A DNA stretch of 64,000 nucleotides, from NCBI RefSeq assembly GCF_947072475.1, contig NZ_CAMTIA010000008.1, positions 1 to 64,000 of the forward strand. The letters run 5' to 3'. This DNA comes from an uncultured Deefgea sp. (GTDB lineage: Bacteria > Pseudomonadota > Gammaproteobacteria > Burkholderiales > Chitinibacteraceae). The notes under the pieces were generated by a model, which saw only the letters and a program-made list of their open reading frames with translations, was not told the origin of the DNA and made no database searches. Positions 1 through 9,190 of the stretch are shown here, piece after piece. The translations under genes were made by a program, and so were the position numbers. How positions within the stretch are numbered: the stretch's first letter is position 1; each line of letters opens with the position of its first letter.

Positions 1-147
1 TATGCGTTATTGGCTTGCGTAGTGGCGTTTTTGTTCTCGGGGCCCAGCAGTATTTATGTGGCGCAGCGCTGGGGCTCGGGTAAAGGGCGGCCAATGTCGG
101 ATGATAAATCCGAAGTTCGTTTGTCTGATTTGACCGAGATAAAGTAA
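1..147 (+). CDS. C-terminal end of a membrane protein (partial)
   Basis: An open frame enters from the left edge and stops with TAA at 145-147, giving 48 residues. The first half is hydrophobic (YALLACVVAFLFSG) and reads as the end of a transmembrane helix. It is followed by a basic stretch and a polar tail ending DLTEIK. This is the expected end of an inner-membrane protein with a cytoplasmic C-terminus. The family cannot be decided from this fragment; a CDP-alcohol phosphatidyltransferase such as PssA is one weak possibility. A bidirectional terminator follows directly. Confidence 0.6.
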   Translation, partial: YALLACVVAFLFSGPSSIYVAQRWGSGKGRPMSDDKSEVRLSDLTEIK

Positions 148-162
148 GTGGGGCAGTGAATT

Positions 163-196
163 AAAAAATGGCCAGCGATTGAGCTGGCCATTTTTG
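163..196. terminator. Bidirectional rho-independent terminator
   Basis: The inverted repeat ATGGCCAGC / GCTGGCCAT sits between an A-run (163-168) and a T-run (191-195). It can therefore terminate both the plus-strand gene ending at 147 and cysG, which ends at 237 on the minus strand. Confidence 0.85.
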
Positions 197-236
197 ATGG
201 TAAGGCAGATTTGTTACGCACTGTGGTGCGAATTGT

Positions 237-1610
237 TTAGCACCATTTTAATTTGTCATGCAATTGCACCACGTCACCAATAATCAGCAAGGCGGGTGGT
301 TTGATGCCTTCTTGCTCGATGCGTTCGGCCAGCTCAATCAAGGTAGTGGTGACGACTCTTTGCTGGGCGGTGGTGGCGCGCTCAATAATGGCCACAAGGG
401 TATGTTGATCTCGACCATGACTCATCAGCTGTTCAGCAATATACCCAGCTTGCGCGACGCCCATATATACCACGACGGTTTCGCTGGGGTTGACCAAGCG
501 TGGCCAATCCAAATCAACTTCACCGTCTTTTCTGTGACCGGTTACAAAAGTAACTGATTGGGCGTAATCACGATGCGTGAGCGGAATGCCAGCGTAACAC
601 GATGCGCCAGCGGCCGAAGTAATGCCGGGCACCACTTCAAACGCAATGCCATGCTGGGCCAATTCTTCGATCTCTTCGCCGCCACGGCCAAAAATAAACG
701 GATCGCCCCCTTTAAGGCGCAATACTTTTTTGCCCTCGAGTGCTAAACGCACCAGCAATTGATTGATTTCTTCTTGCGGCAGGGCGTGGTTATTGGATTT
801 TTTGCCCACATAAATCCGCTCAGCGTCGCGGCGCACCATCTCCATGATTTCGGCAGAAACCAGATTGTCATACAGCACCACGTCGGCTTGCTGCATAAGG
901 CGCAATGCGCGAAACGTCAGCAAATCGGGGTTGCCCGGGCCACTGCCGACTAAATACACTGCGCCACTGGGCGTGGTTTCGGGGTGATCGATGGCCGCGA
1001 TCAGTTGCGCGCGGGCGTGCTCGATTTGCCCAGAGAACACTTGGTCGGGAATCGGTCCGGCTAAAACAGCCTCCCAAAACTCGCGGCGCTGTGCTGGGTC
1101 GGGCATTTTTTCTTTGCAATATTGGCGTAGCTCACTGCCCAATTGCGCCAGATTGCCCCAGCCGTGAGGAATCAAGGCTTCAAGTTGAGCGCGTAAATGC
1201 CTTGCTAACACCGGCACACCGCCGCCGGTTGAAATGGCGATGGTGAGTGGAGCGCGATCAATAATCGCCGGGGTAATAAAGCGGCTATGGCTTGGGTCGT
1301 CCACCGCATTGACCAAAATGCCAGCTGCCTCGCACGCCGAAAACACCGCTTGATTGACGCTGGCTTGGTCGGTGGCGGCGATGACTAGGCGTTGCCCAGT
1401 AATCTGCGTGATCGAAAACTGCGCCGGTTGCCAGCGCACTTCGCCCGATCGAACTAAATCATGCATCTCGTCACACAGCTCGGGCGAGACGACGGTGACA
1501 TCGGCACCGGCGGAGCGTAATAAACGCAGTTTGCGAACGGCAATTTCACCGCCGCCCACAATCAGACAGGCTTGTTGTTTTAAATTCAAAAATAAAGGAA
1601 AGTAATCCAT
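237..1610 (-). CDS. cysG: Siroheme synthase CysG
   Basis: A trifunctional enzyme that turns uroporphyrinogen III into siroheme, the cofactor of assimilatory sulfite and nitrite reductases. At 457 residues it has the same length as E. coli CysG. The N-terminal half is the precorrin-2 dehydrogenase/ferrochelatase module, with the NAD-binding GGGEIA at residues 19-24 and the conserved [15 protein letters not shown] segment. The C-terminal half is the SAM-dependent uroporphyrinogen-III methyltransferase, with [11 protein letters not shown] near residue 222, [15 protein letters not shown], and PGITSAAG. It stands alone on the minus strand and ends at a shared terminator. No other sulfur-assimilation gene is adjacent. 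The start MDYFPLF aligns with the family start, but its Shine-Dalgarno sequence is weak. Confidence 0.97.
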   Translation of the reverse strand: MDYFPLFLNLKQQACLIVGGGEIAVRKLRLLRSAGADVTVVSPELCDEMHDLVRSGEVRWQPAQFSITQITGQRLVIAATDQASVNQAVFSACEAAGILVNAVDDPSHSRFITPAIIDRAPLTIAISTGGGVPVLARHLRAQLEALIPHGWGNLAQLGSELRQYCKEKMPDPAQRREFWEAVLAGPIPDQVFSGQIEHARAQLIAAIDHPETTPSGAVYLVGSGPGNPDLLTFRALRLMQQADVVLYDNLVSAEIMEMVRRDAERIYVGKKSNNHALPQEEINQLLVRLALEGKKVLRLKGGDPFIFGRGGEEIEELAQHGIAFEVVPGITSAAGASCYAGIPLTHRDYAQSVTFVTGHRKDGEVDLDWPRLVNPSETVVVYMGVAQAGYIAEQLMSHGRDQHTLVAIIERATTAQQRVVTTTLIELAERIEQEGIKPPALLIIGDVVQLHDKLKWC

Positions 1611-1852
1611 GATCTAGGCCATTTTGTTCGGGCAGAGAGCTATTGTCGCGGTTTTTGGCGGTGATGGCGTAAAAATTTCAAAGATTGAGCGCAGTTTTGA
1701 TGTTTGGCAGAATGTGGTGCATTATTTTTAGGCATTATGCCGATTAGACTGCGTTTGTAGGTGAAGCAATAGCGCTATCAAAGTAAGATAAAGTGTAGAA
1801 AGTCGTCAGTGAGATGGCTTGACGGGTCAATCGTTATATAAGGGTTTGAATT

Positions 1853-2161
1853 ATGAAAGTTATGCCTTGGGCGGTATTGAGTTTGGCCTTACTCCAAGGG
1901 GCGGCAATCGCCGCACCGGTTGAGGCGATGTTAAAGTCAAAAAACTGTATGGCTTGTCATTCGGTCGATAATAAAATCGTGGGGCCAGCATTTAAAGCGA
2001 TTGCAGCCAAATATAAAGGCGATAAAAACGCCGTGACTTTGCTGGCCGGTAAAATTCAAAAAGGCAGTGTTGGCGTTTGGGGCCCGGTGCCGATGGGGCC
2101 GAATATGGTGACGGGTGAAGAAGCCAAGCAATTGGCGACTTGGATTTTGGCGCAGAAATAA
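1853..2161 (+). CDS. Class I c-type cytochrome (c551/c5-like)
   Basis: A small periplasmic electron carrier of 102 residues. Residues 1-20 form a Sec signal peptide (AAIAAP around the cleavage site). The haem-binding CMACH is at residues 32-36, and the probable axial methionine is Met81 in PVPMGPN, the arrangement found in Pseudomonas cytochrome c551. The start is supported by AAGGG about ten bases upstream. It is followed by a strong terminator, so it is monocistronic. Its redox partner cannot be told from context. It lies just upstream of msrPQ, but that pair draws electrons from the quinone pool in known systems. Confidence 0.9.
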   Translation: MKVMPWAVLSLALLQGAAIAAPVEAMLKSKNCMACHSVDNKIVGPAFKAIAAKYKGDKNAVTLLAGKIQKGSVGVWGPVPMGPNMVTGEEAKQLATWILAQK

Positions 2162-2171
2162 AAATGCACTG

Positions 2172-2208
2172 AAAAAGACCGTAAAGTGAATACTTTACGG
2201 TCTTTTTT
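2172..2208 (+). terminator. Rho-independent terminator after the cytochrome gene
   Basis: The stem AAAAAGACCGTAAAGT / ACTTTACGGTCTTTTTT has a short loop and ends in a T-run. It lies ten bases after the cytochrome stop codon. Confidence 0.92.
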
Positions 2209-2308
2209 GTTGGTGGCCTGTCAGAATACTTGCATTGGTACGACAAAGTAAAAAACCACCCTCATGCGTTGTGCGGGGATTCAAGACCGCATTTTTGGAG
2301 AACTCGTC

Positions 2309-3223
2309 ATGCTTATTCGTCAACCTAGCGATATTTTGCCGTCAGAGATAACGCCGCAATCGGTATTTTTAAATCGCCGCCAGTTTATGCTCGCAGGGAC
2401 CAGCGCCTTATTGCTCACGGGCGAGGCGATGGCCGGTTTAAATGCCAAGCCCAGTGCCTTGTCGGTCAAAGAGTCGCCAAATAGTTTGAAGCAAATCACG
2501 ACTTACAATAATTACTATGAATTTGGCACGGATAAGGGCGATCCTGCGCTGTATGCGGGGCAGCTAAAAACCAAGCCGTGGCAAATTGTGGTGAACGGTG
2601 AGGTCGGTCAGTCGCGCACCTATAGTATTGATGATTTATTAAAGGTGGCGGCTTTAGAAGAGCGTATCTACCGCTTACGCTGTGTAGAAGGATGGTCCAT
2701 GGTAATACCTTGGGTGGGTATTCCGTTGGCCAGTGTTTTAAAACAAGTCAACCCCACGTCAAAAGCCAAGTTTGTTGCTTTTGAGACTTTAAACGACCCC
2801 AAGCAAATGCCGGGCCAGCGCAGCCGTGTTTTGGAATGGCCTTACCGTGAAGGCTTACGGATTGACGAGGCGATGCATCCTTTAACGATTTTGGCGGTGG
2901 GCTTGTATGGCGAAGTGCTACCCAATCAAAATGGCGCGCCGGTGCGCTTGGTGGTGCCGTGGAAATATGGTTTTAAAAGCATTAAATCCGTGGTCGGCAT
3001 TCGCTTGCAAGAGCAGCAGCCCACAACGAGTTGGCAGCAAAGTGCGCCCAATGAATATGGCTTTTATTCTAATGTGAATCCCGATGTGCCGCATCCGCGT
3101 TGGAGTCAAGCCAAAGAGCGGCGAATTGGCGAATTTTTAAAGCGCGATACGCTGCCGTTTAATGGTTATGGCCCGCAAGTTGCGTCGATGTATCAAGGCA
3201 TGGATTTGCGTAAGTTCTTTTAA
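2309..3223 (+). CDS. msrP: Protein-methionine-sulfoxide reductase catalytic subunit MsrP
   Basis: A periplasmic molybdopterin enzyme (formerly YedY) that repairs oxidised methionines in envelope proteins with electrons from MsrQ. The frame stays open upstream to 2264, but the start at 2309 has GGAG eight bases before it and gives a normal 304-residue product. An N-terminal Tat-type signal is visible, with the RR pair at residues 23-24 followed by a hydrophobic stretch. The molybdenum-ligating cysteine is Cys125 in [12 protein letters not shown], matching the YedY motif. The SUOX-fold sequence continues through [12 protein letters not shown], and the C-terminus ends LRKFF. It forms an operon with msrQ 65 bases downstream. 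Confidence 0.96.
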   Translation: MLIRQPSDILPSEITPQSVFLNRRQFMLAGTSALLLTGEAMAGLNAKPSALSVKESPNSLKQITTYNNYYEFGTDKGDPALYAGQLKTKPWQIVVNGEVGQSRTYSIDDLLKVAALEERIYRLRCVEGWSMVIPWVGIPLASVLKQVNPTSKAKFVAFETLNDPKQMPGQRSRVLEWPYREGLRIDEAMHPLTILAVGLYGEVLPNQNGAPVRLVVPWKYGFKSIKSVVGIRLQEQQPTTSWQQSAPNEYGFYSNVNPDVPHPRWSQAKERRIGEFLKRDTLPFNGYGPQVASMYQGMDLRKFF

Positions 3224-3288
3224 CTTGTTCGGCTCGACAATTTTTTTGTACGTCATTTGAACAAAACCTTCTACTGCAAGGTATATCC

Positions 3289-3948
3289 ATGCAACGCATT
3301 ATGAATGAAGGCTTAAAGCCTATACCTCTATTGTTGCGCGATAGACTCAAAGGTTTTTTGCCGCGTCCAACTAAAGTACTGCTGTTGATTGCGGGTCTGC
3401 TGCCTTTGGCGCGCTCGCTGGTGCTGAGTTTGGAAGCGGTCAATCCCATTGAGTTTTTTACTCGCTCGACGGGTACATGGGCGCTGGTGGCACTGCTGCT
3501 GACTTTAAGCATCACACCTCTGCGGCAGTTAACGGGCTATTCGCGTTTGATTGACTACCGCCGCATGCTGGGGCTATTTACCTTTTTTTATGCGTTTTTG
3601 CATTTCATGACGTATCTGTGGCTGGATCAGTTTTTTGATTGGTCGGCGATCGGGCAAGATATTTTAAAACGTCCTTTTATTACCGTGGGTTTTGCGGCTT
3701 TTGTGTTGTTAATTCCGCTGGCGGTGACGTCAACCAAGGGTTGGATGCGGCGTTTAAAGCGCAATTGGTCACGCTTACATCGTTTGGTGTATGTGATTGC
3801 AATTTTAGGTGTGGTGCATTATCTCTGGCTGGTGAAGGCTGACCTGACTACGCCCGCGATATATGCCGCCGTATTGGCGGTGTTGTTGGGCTGGCGTGTG
3901 CTGCGGTATTGGCGGGGTCGGCGCGATCAAGCACCAGCAAACGGCTAA
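3289..3948 (+). CDS. msrQ: MsrPQ haem-binding membrane subunit MsrQ
   Basis: The inner-membrane b-haem protein (formerly YedZ) that passes electrons from quinol to MsrP. At 219 residues it is close to the E. coli protein (211). About six hydrophobic helices can be read, with histidines in FLHFMTYLWL and in the HRLVYVIAILGVVHYLW segment as likely haem ligands. Translation may start at 3289 or at the next methionine (3301); AAGGT precedes the first. The last four bases overlap the end of the convergent histidine kinase gene. Confidence 0.95.
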   Translation: MQRIMNEGLKPIPLLLRDRLKGFLPRPTKVLLLIAGLLPLARSLVLSLEAVNPIEFFTRSTGTWALVALLLTLSITPLRQLTGYSRLIDYRRMLGLFTFFYAFLHFMTYLWLDQFFDWSAIGQDILKRPFITVGFAAFVLLIPLAVTSTKGWMRRLKRNWSRLHRLVYVIAILGVVHYLWLVKADLTTPAIYAAVLAVLLGWRVLRYWRGRRDQAPANG

Positions 3949-6059
3949 GCCAGTTGTTTTTGCTGGTGCTCGATGATGGCGCGGTGGGTGAGTTGAACCT
4001 CGCTATCGAGCTCGATTAGTTGCGTGCTTTGGTAGTGTGCTGGGTTTTGTTCAATTAGCGCGAGGCATTGCGCGACACGGTCGGCACCGATTTGCAGCGC
4101 AATGCCTTTGCCGCTATGCGCTAAACGACAGGACTCTTGCGGGTCTTGCAACTGCGACAATTGCTGAATAATTTCATGAATCCGTTTTAAGCCTTTTTCG
4201 CTGATGCTAAAAAAACGCTCAGCACTAAACCCGAGCCGCGATTGCGCTTGCGGGTTGAAATACGCCAATGTGGCGTGTGCTGGCGCTGGCTCGCGGTGGG
4301 TTTCAATAAACGAAGCGCTTAAATTTTGAGTGATGCTGGCAATGGCCTGAATCAGGTCTTTGGCCGAAAAAGGCTTGCCAAGCCAGCCGTTAAGGCCAAT
4401 GCGTTGAATTTCGGCCTCGCTGGGCCGTAGGCCCGCACTGACCATGAGTGCGGGGATGAAATTACCGCGCTGGCGCAAAATTTCGAGTGTGGCAATGCCA
4501 TCTAACTCGGGCATATTGCGATCAATCACCAACATATTGATGTGTGGGTTTTGGTTTAAGAGACTGAGAGCCTCTTGCCCATTACGCGCCTCGATGACGT
4601 TGGCGTTGGCTAAGCATAAAATTTGCCGCATCAGGTCGCGATTTACTTCTTGATCTTCAACCAACAAAATACATAAGCCTTGCAGCGAGCATTGTGGCGC
4701 AGGGTTTTGGGCGCAATGCGCTTGAATTTCAGCTTGTACAGTACAGGTGAAGGTACTGCCTTGTTGCGGCTGGCTGGTAAAGCTTAAATCGCCAGCCATA
4801 TTGAGCGCATATTCTTTGCTGAGCGCTAAGCCAAGGCCGGTGCCGCCTTTAAAGCGTCCGCTGGCAGTTTGCTCAAAAGGGCGAAACACCGCGTTGATTT
4901 CTTCGGCATCAATGCCCATGCCTTGATCTGCGACGATGGCTTGTAGTGTGATGCGCTGTTCGGTCAGGGTTGTGGCGCTGATATGGCAAGTAATGCGGCC
5001 GTGGTCCGAAAACTTAATCGCATTGCAGAGTAAATTAATCAGTATTTGCCGCCATTTGCCAGTGTCTAGCCATACATTGTCAGGAATAGGGTCGGCACTA
5101 ATCGATAGTGACAGGTTTTTGTTGCGTGCCATCGGCTGAAACGTAGCCTGCAAATCGCTCAATAGCGCTGGCATGTCTAATGGGCTGGGGTTGAGTGAAA
5201 AATGCCCCGCTTCAATTTTGCTCATATCGAGCACATTGCCCAGTAGCGTTTGTAAGTGTCGGCTGGCTTGAATGATATGCTGCAAATACGCTGGATTGCT
5301 GCGGTCAGCATGGGCTTGGGCTAATTCGGCGTAGCCCAAGATGGTGGTCAGCGGTGTGCGCATTTCGTGGCTGATTGAGGCTAAAAAAAGGCTTTTGGCT
5401 TGATTAGCCGCTTGAGCACTTTGTTCGGCCGCTTTGAGTTGCGCTAGTGTTTGTTGGTTGCGCCATAAAGTGCGCAGCGCAAAATAAGCAAAGCCACTCA
5501 TCAGTGCCAATAGCAACACAATCAGGCTAAATCGGTAGCGACTAAAGCTGGTAAAGGTGTCTTTTTTGGCTTCTAAACTGGCATTGTATTGCGCGTCGAT
5601 CGAGGAGACGACAATGCGTAGGTGGGGGGCGACTCGCGCCATGCTGCTGGCTAGTGCCGGTAATTGCGCCGCGCTCAGCTCGGGGAGCAATTGCTCAGTT
5701 TTTTTGGCCCATTGCACCAGTGGCGTAATGTGTGCATTAAATTTGGGATTGTTGGAGTATTCGCTAAATTGGCCGTTGTCATAATGGTGGATTAGCGTTG
5801 CAAAATCAGCAAACGCAGCTTTGACTGCGCTAAAGTTTTCCGACTTAGGATTTTTGATGGCATCGTCGACGGCGCGTTCGACAAAACTAAATAGGCGATT
5901 GCCAGAGCGCGCTTCTTTAATCAGCTTTTGCTGCGCTGGCGAGTTAAACTCGTTGAGTAACTTTTGCGCTTTAAATTCATAACTTAAAACAAAAATTGAG
6001 ACCAAGCTCAATACGCCGATCACCATGCAAAAAGTCGTGCGAAATTTGAAGTGATTCAA
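3945..6059 (-). CDS. Hybrid sensor histidine kinase (HisKA-HATPase-REC-Hpt)
   Basis: A 704-residue membrane kinase. A first transmembrane helix (about 11-27), a periplasmic region of roughly 145 residues with no recognised sensor fold, and a second helix (about 178-196) lead into the cytoplasm. The phospho-acceptor is His231 in SISHEMRTPL. The ATPase has N-box NLLCNAIKFSD near 343-352 and G-boxes DQGMGID and GGTGLGL. A receiver domain follows (ILLVEDQ near 464, acceptor Asp513 in VIDRNMPELDG). A C-terminal Hpt-like module has His648 in RLAHSGKGIA. No response regulator gene is adjacent, so the output is unknown. It converges on msrQ with a 4-bp overlap, which does not prove a functional link. 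Confidence 0.93.
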   Translation of the reverse strand: MNHFKFRTTFCMVIGVLSLVSIFVLSYEFKAQKLLNEFNSPAQQKLIKEARSGNRLFSFVERAVDDAIKNPKSENFSAVKAAFADFATLIHHYDNGQFSEYSNNPKFNAHITPLVQWAKKTEQLLPELSAAQLPALASSMARVAPHLRIVVSSIDAQYNASLEAKKDTFTSFSRYRFSLIVLLLALMSGFAYFALRTLWRNQQTLAQLKAAEQSAQAANQAKSLFLASISHEMRTPLTTILGYAELAQAHADRSNPAYLQHIIQASRHLQTLLGNVLDMSKIEAGHFSLNPSPLDMPALLSDLQATFQPMARNKNLSLSISADPIPDNVWLDTGKWRQILINLLCNAIKFSDHGRITCHISATTLTEQRITLQAIVADQGMGIDAEEINAVFRPFEQTASGRFKGGTGLGLALSKEYALNMAGDLSFTSQPQQGSTFTCTVQAEIQAHCAQNPAPQCSLQGLCILLVEDQEVNRDLMRQILCLANANVIEARNGQEALSLLNQNPHINMLVIDRNMPELDGIATLEILRQRGNFIPALMVSAGLRPSEAEIQRIGLNGWLGKPFSAKDLIQAIASITQNLSASFIETHREPAPAHATLAYFNPQAQSRLGFSAERFFSISEKGLKRIHEIIQQLSQLQDPQESCRLAHSGKGIALQIGADRVAQCLALIEQNPAHYQSTQLIELDSEVQLTHRAIIEHQQKQLA

Positions 6060-6083
6060 GCGAGTGCCCTAAGCCAAAAAATG

Positions 6084-6098
6084 TATACTAGTAGTATA
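6084..6098. promoter_or_regulatory. Perfect palindrome upstream of the histidine kinase gene
   Basis: TATACTA-G-TAGTATA is an exact 7+1+7 inverted repeat, 25 bases upstream of the kinase start codon and 61 bases beyond the recG stop. Its position and symmetry suit an operator overlapping a promoter. Which regulator binds it is unknown. Confidence 0.45.
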
Positions 6099-6158
6099 TC
6101 CTTTTGAAATTCTTACGTGTCGATTGCGGTAAACCCTAGTCGTTCACTGTTGCTTTGT

Positions 6159-8174
6159 TTACACCTTGAGTAACGCTTCGCGTCCGGGCAACCAACGATC
6201 TAAATGTGGCTGAGCCAGCTTGGCGTGGTGCTGCAAAATGGTTTCGGCGCTGTCTCTGGCTAATTCAAGTAAATCAGCATCGGTTTCTAAGTCGGCAAAG
6301 CGCAGCATCGGTACGCCTGATTGCTTAATGCCGGCCATATCGCCCGGCCCTCGGATGTGCAAATCTTGGCGGGCAATTTCAAAGCCGTCGGTGTGCTCAA
6401 AAATTACTTTTAATCGCGCCTTGGCGGTTTCGCTCAGTGGCGTGGTGTAGAGCAAAATGCACAAACTAGCGTGTGCACCACGGCCAACGCGGCCGCGTAA
6501 TTGGTGTAATTGCGACAAACCCATTCGCTCGGCGTGTTCAATCACCATGAGGCTGGCGTTCGGCACATCAACGCCGACCTCGATCACCGTGGTGGCGATT
6601 AAAACTTGAATTTCATTGCGAGAAAAAGCCGCCATCGTTGCGGCTTTTTCTTCGGGTTTCATTTTGCCGTGTAATAAGCCAACGGCAATCCCTTCGAGCT
6701 CTTCGCTGAGCTGGGCGTGGGTGTCGACCGCAGTTTGCAATTGCAGTGTTTCAGACTCTTCGATTAAGGGGCAAACCCAATACACTTGCCGCCCTTCGAG
6801 CACTTTGGCGGCAATGCGCTCGATGACTTCGTCGCGGCGCGCGTCGGAAATCAGCTTAGTAATAATCGGCGTGCGCCCAGGCGGTAATTCATCAATCACG
6901 CTAACGTCCAAATCGGCATAAAAACTCATTGCCAAAGTACGCGGAATCGGCGTGGCACTCATCATCAGTTGATGCGGGCTTTGGCCTTTTTCGCGTAGCG
7001 CCAGTCTTTGCTGCACACCAAAGCGATGTTGCTCGTCGACAATGGCTAAACCGAGGTTTTGAAACGCCACACTGGCTTGAAAAATCGCGTGGGTGCCGAC
7101 CAAGAGTTGTGCGCTGCCGTCACTCGCGGCGGCAATCGCTTCGCGTTTGGCTTTGGCCTTTAGGCTGCCAGTGAGCCACACCACGTTAACGCCCAGTGGC
7201 GCTAACCATGCCGATAGTTTTTGGAAGTGCTGTTCGGCCAAAATCTCGGTAGGGGCCAGCATCGCCACTTGAAAGCCCGCTTCAATTGCATGGCAGGCGG
7301 CCACGGCGGCAACAATGGTTTTGCCTGCGCCCACATCGCCTTGCAGCAAACGCTGCATCGGGTGCGCTTGCGCTAAATCTTGGGTGATTTCAAGTAGCAC
7401 GCGTTTTTGCGCGGCGGTGAGAGCAAACGGCAAGTTGGCAATCAGCTGCGCGCCGAGTCGCCCGGCGGGGTCGATCTTGGGGGCAGTTTTTTCGCGGCGC
7501 ACTGCGCGCGCTAAGCGCAGCGACAATTGCTGGGCGAGTAATTCGTCAAACTTGAGTCTTTGCCATGCCGGATGCGTGCGGGCGGTGAGCAGTATCTTCG
7601 GGATGTCGGGTGTTGGCGCATGCAGTAAACGCACGCTGCTGGCAAAATCGGGCAATTGCAGTGGCGCTAAAATGGCGTCGTTCAGGGTGTCGGGCATGGG
7701 CGTTTTGGTCAAAGCTTGGCCGATCCATGTGGCCAGTTGCGCTTGCGATAAACCTGCCGTGGTTGGGTAGATCGGGCTTAAGGCTTCTTGCAGGCTGACT
7801 TCGCCGCCAACGCGAATTTTGGGGTGAACCATTTCGGTGCCAAAATAGCCGTGACGTAAATCGCCATAGAGTCGCACGCGCTTGCCCACCGCCAATTGCT
7901 GCACTTGGCTGGGGTAAAAATTCATCAGCCGCACCACCAATGAGCCGCTGGCGTCTTTAACGCGGGCATTGAGTTGTTTGCGCGGCTTGTAATTGACTTC
8001 GCAAGACAAAACCTCGCCCTCAACCAAAACCGGACTGCCCATCGGCGCGTCGGCAATGGCGTAGAGATGCGTTTCGTCTTCGTAGCGCAGCGGCAAATGC
8101 AAAATCAAATCAAATTCGCGTTGTATCCCCAATTTATGGAGACGCTGCTGTTGGGCGGGTGTGAGTGAGCTCAT
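6159..8174 (-). CDS. recG: ATP-dependent DNA helicase RecG
   Basis: A branch-migrating helicase that remodels stalled forks and recombination intermediates. It has 671 residues (E. coli 693). The N-terminal wedge/OB region includes the LRYEDET segment near residue 30. The helicase core has Walker A GDVGAGKT at 279-286, the DEQH box at 380-383 (LAIVDEQHRFG), SATPIPRTLA, and motif VI QLRGRVGRG, with the RecG-typical tail GPGDMAGIKQSG. The start MSSLTPAQQQ fits the family. Upstream lies the repeat cluster at 8.3 kb; the kinase gene follows downstream on the same strand. Confidence 0.98.
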   Translation of the reverse strand: MSSLTPAQQQRLHKLGIQREFDLILHLPLRYEDETHLYAIADAPMGSPVLVEGEVLSCEVNYKPRKQLNARVKDASGSLVVRLMNFYPSQVQQLAVGKRVRLYGDLRHGYFGTEMVHPKIRVGGEVSLQEALSPIYPTTAGLSQAQLATWIGQALTKTPMPDTLNDAILAPLQLPDFASSVRLLHAPTPDIPKILLTARTHPAWQRLKFDELLAQQLSLRLARAVRREKTAPKIDPAGRLGAQLIANLPFALTAAQKRVLLEITQDLAQAHPMQRLLQGDVGAGKTIVAAVAACHAIEAGFQVAMLAPTEILAEQHFQKLSAWLAPLGVNVVWLTGSLKAKAKREAIAAASDGSAQLLVGTHAIFQASVAFQNLGLAIVDEQHRFGVQQRLALREKGQSPHQLMMSATPIPRTLAMSFYADLDVSVIDELPPGRTPIITKLISDARRDEVIERIAAKVLEGRQVYWVCPLIEESETLQLQTAVDTHAQLSEELEGIAVGLLHGKMKPEEKAATMAAFSRNEIQVLIATTVIEVGVDVPNASLMVIEHAERMGLSQLHQLRGRVGRGAHASLCILLYTTPLSETAKARLKVIFEHTDGFEIARQDLHIRGPGDMAGIKQSGVPMLRFADLETDADLLELARDSAETILQHHAKLAQPHLDRWLPGREALLKV

Positions 8175-8312
8175 TAGGTGGCTTGAACAATCGTTCTATT
8201 GACCTTACTGTACCGTATTTGCGCCATTTGAGCTAGGGGCGGTTGACATTGGCGGGTCGAGCGCCTTACGTGAGCTGGCTGCAGTTGACTGCGGGCTTGA
8301 TTTTAAAAATCC

Positions 8313-8656
8313 GACGCAGAGGCGCAGAGGCGCGGAGGAAAACATTGGCAAGTCGCGGTATAAATTGTTGTGTTGCTTGGTGGTTTAAGTGGTTTGAATC
8401 ATCGAAAGGCCGACGCAGAGGCGCAGAGGCGCGGAGAAAAACATCAATACGTTGATAGTTTAAATCGTTGCGTTTATTGGTGGTTTGAATGGTTTGAATG
8501 GTTTGAGTTGTCGAAAGGCCAGCGCAGAGGCGCAGAGACGCGGAGGAAAAACATCAGTATGTTGCAGTTCAAATCGTTGCGTTTAATGGTGGTTTGAACG
8601 GTTTAAATTTTGATTGTTTTGATTTTGCTTTTCTCCGCGCCTCTGCGCCTCTGCGT
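8313..8656. repeat. Cluster of CGCAGAGG repeats: three direct copies and one inverted copy
   Basis: Between recG and the YaiI gene, a unit of about 100-108 bp occurs three times in tandem (starting near 8313, 8412 and 8521). Each begins with two or three copies of the 8-mer CGCAGAGG, then GGAGGAAAAACAT, a diverged middle, and a 9-nt minisatellite built of GGTTTGAAT. A fourth core copy lies in opposite orientation at 8630-8656 (TTCTCCGCGCCTCTGCG), so the array could fold into a long hairpin. Short open frames here are only translations of the repeats. Related cores occur at 17.38 kb and on both sides of the gcvH-gcvP gap. Confidence 0.9.
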
Positions 8657-8681
8657 CAAAAGTTTTTTCGGTGTGCAGCGT

Positions 8682-9173
8682 TTAGCGGCCGTGTTGTGCT
8701 AAAAACCGATCCAGTGCTTTGGCAAAAGCTTGTTTGTCGCTTTGGCTAAATGCCGCTGGGCCGCCCGATTGCAGGCCGGCGCCGCGTAGTTCTTCCATGA
8801 AGTCGCGCATATTGAGTCGTTCGCGGATGTTTTCTGGCGAATAAAACTCGCCGCGAGGATTGAGCGCGTGTGCCTGTTTGTCAATGATGCGCGCCGCCAG
8901 TGGAATGTCGGCGGTGATGACTAAATCGCCCGCTTGGGCTTGCGCCACAATCCAATGATCTGCTTCGTCAAAACCATGGGCCACTTGAATCGCACGAATA
9001 TGCGCCGACGGCGGCACGCGCACCAGTTGATTGGCGACCAAAGTCAGCGGCAGGGCTAAGCGATCGGCGACGCGAAACATGATTTCTTTGATGGCCACCG
9101 GGCAGGCATCGGCATCGACCCAAAGATGGCATTTTCTAGGGGTATTTGTGTCTAGATTTTGCTGTGTATGCAT
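8682..9173 (-). CDS. YaiI/YqxD family protein (UPF0178, DUF188)
   Basis: A 163-residue cytoplasmic protein of the UPF0178 family, whose biochemical role is not established; its fold is related to PIN-like nucleases. The family signature is clear: [13 protein letters not shown] near the start, LVANQ, the [13 protein letters not shown] segment, and [11 protein letters not shown], with acidic residues spaced as in PIN-like active sites. The C-terminal [17 protein letters not shown] is also typical. The first dozen residues before [12 protein letters not shown] are not conserved in the family, so a slightly later start is possible. It follows the patatin gene by 17 bases and is probably co-transcribed with it. 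Confidence 0.93.
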   Translation of the reverse strand: MHTQQNLDTNTPRKCHLWVDADACPVAIKEIMFRVADRLALPLTLVANQLVRVPPSAHIRAIQVAHGFDEADHWIVAQAQAGDLVITADIPLAARIIDKQAHALNPRGEFYSPENIRERLNMRDFMEELRGAGLQSGGPAAFSQSDKQAFAKALDRFLAQHGR

Positions 9174-9190
9174 TGCTGGTAAATACCCCG

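Noticed and set aside
8243-8597. Short plus-strand open frames across the 8.3-kb repeats
   Set aside because: They are translations of the tandem repeats, overlap each other in two frames and have no ribosome site.
8313-8656. A CRISPR array
   Set aside because: Only three direct units with cores about 25 bases long and related, not unique, intervening sequences; no cas genes are in the window.
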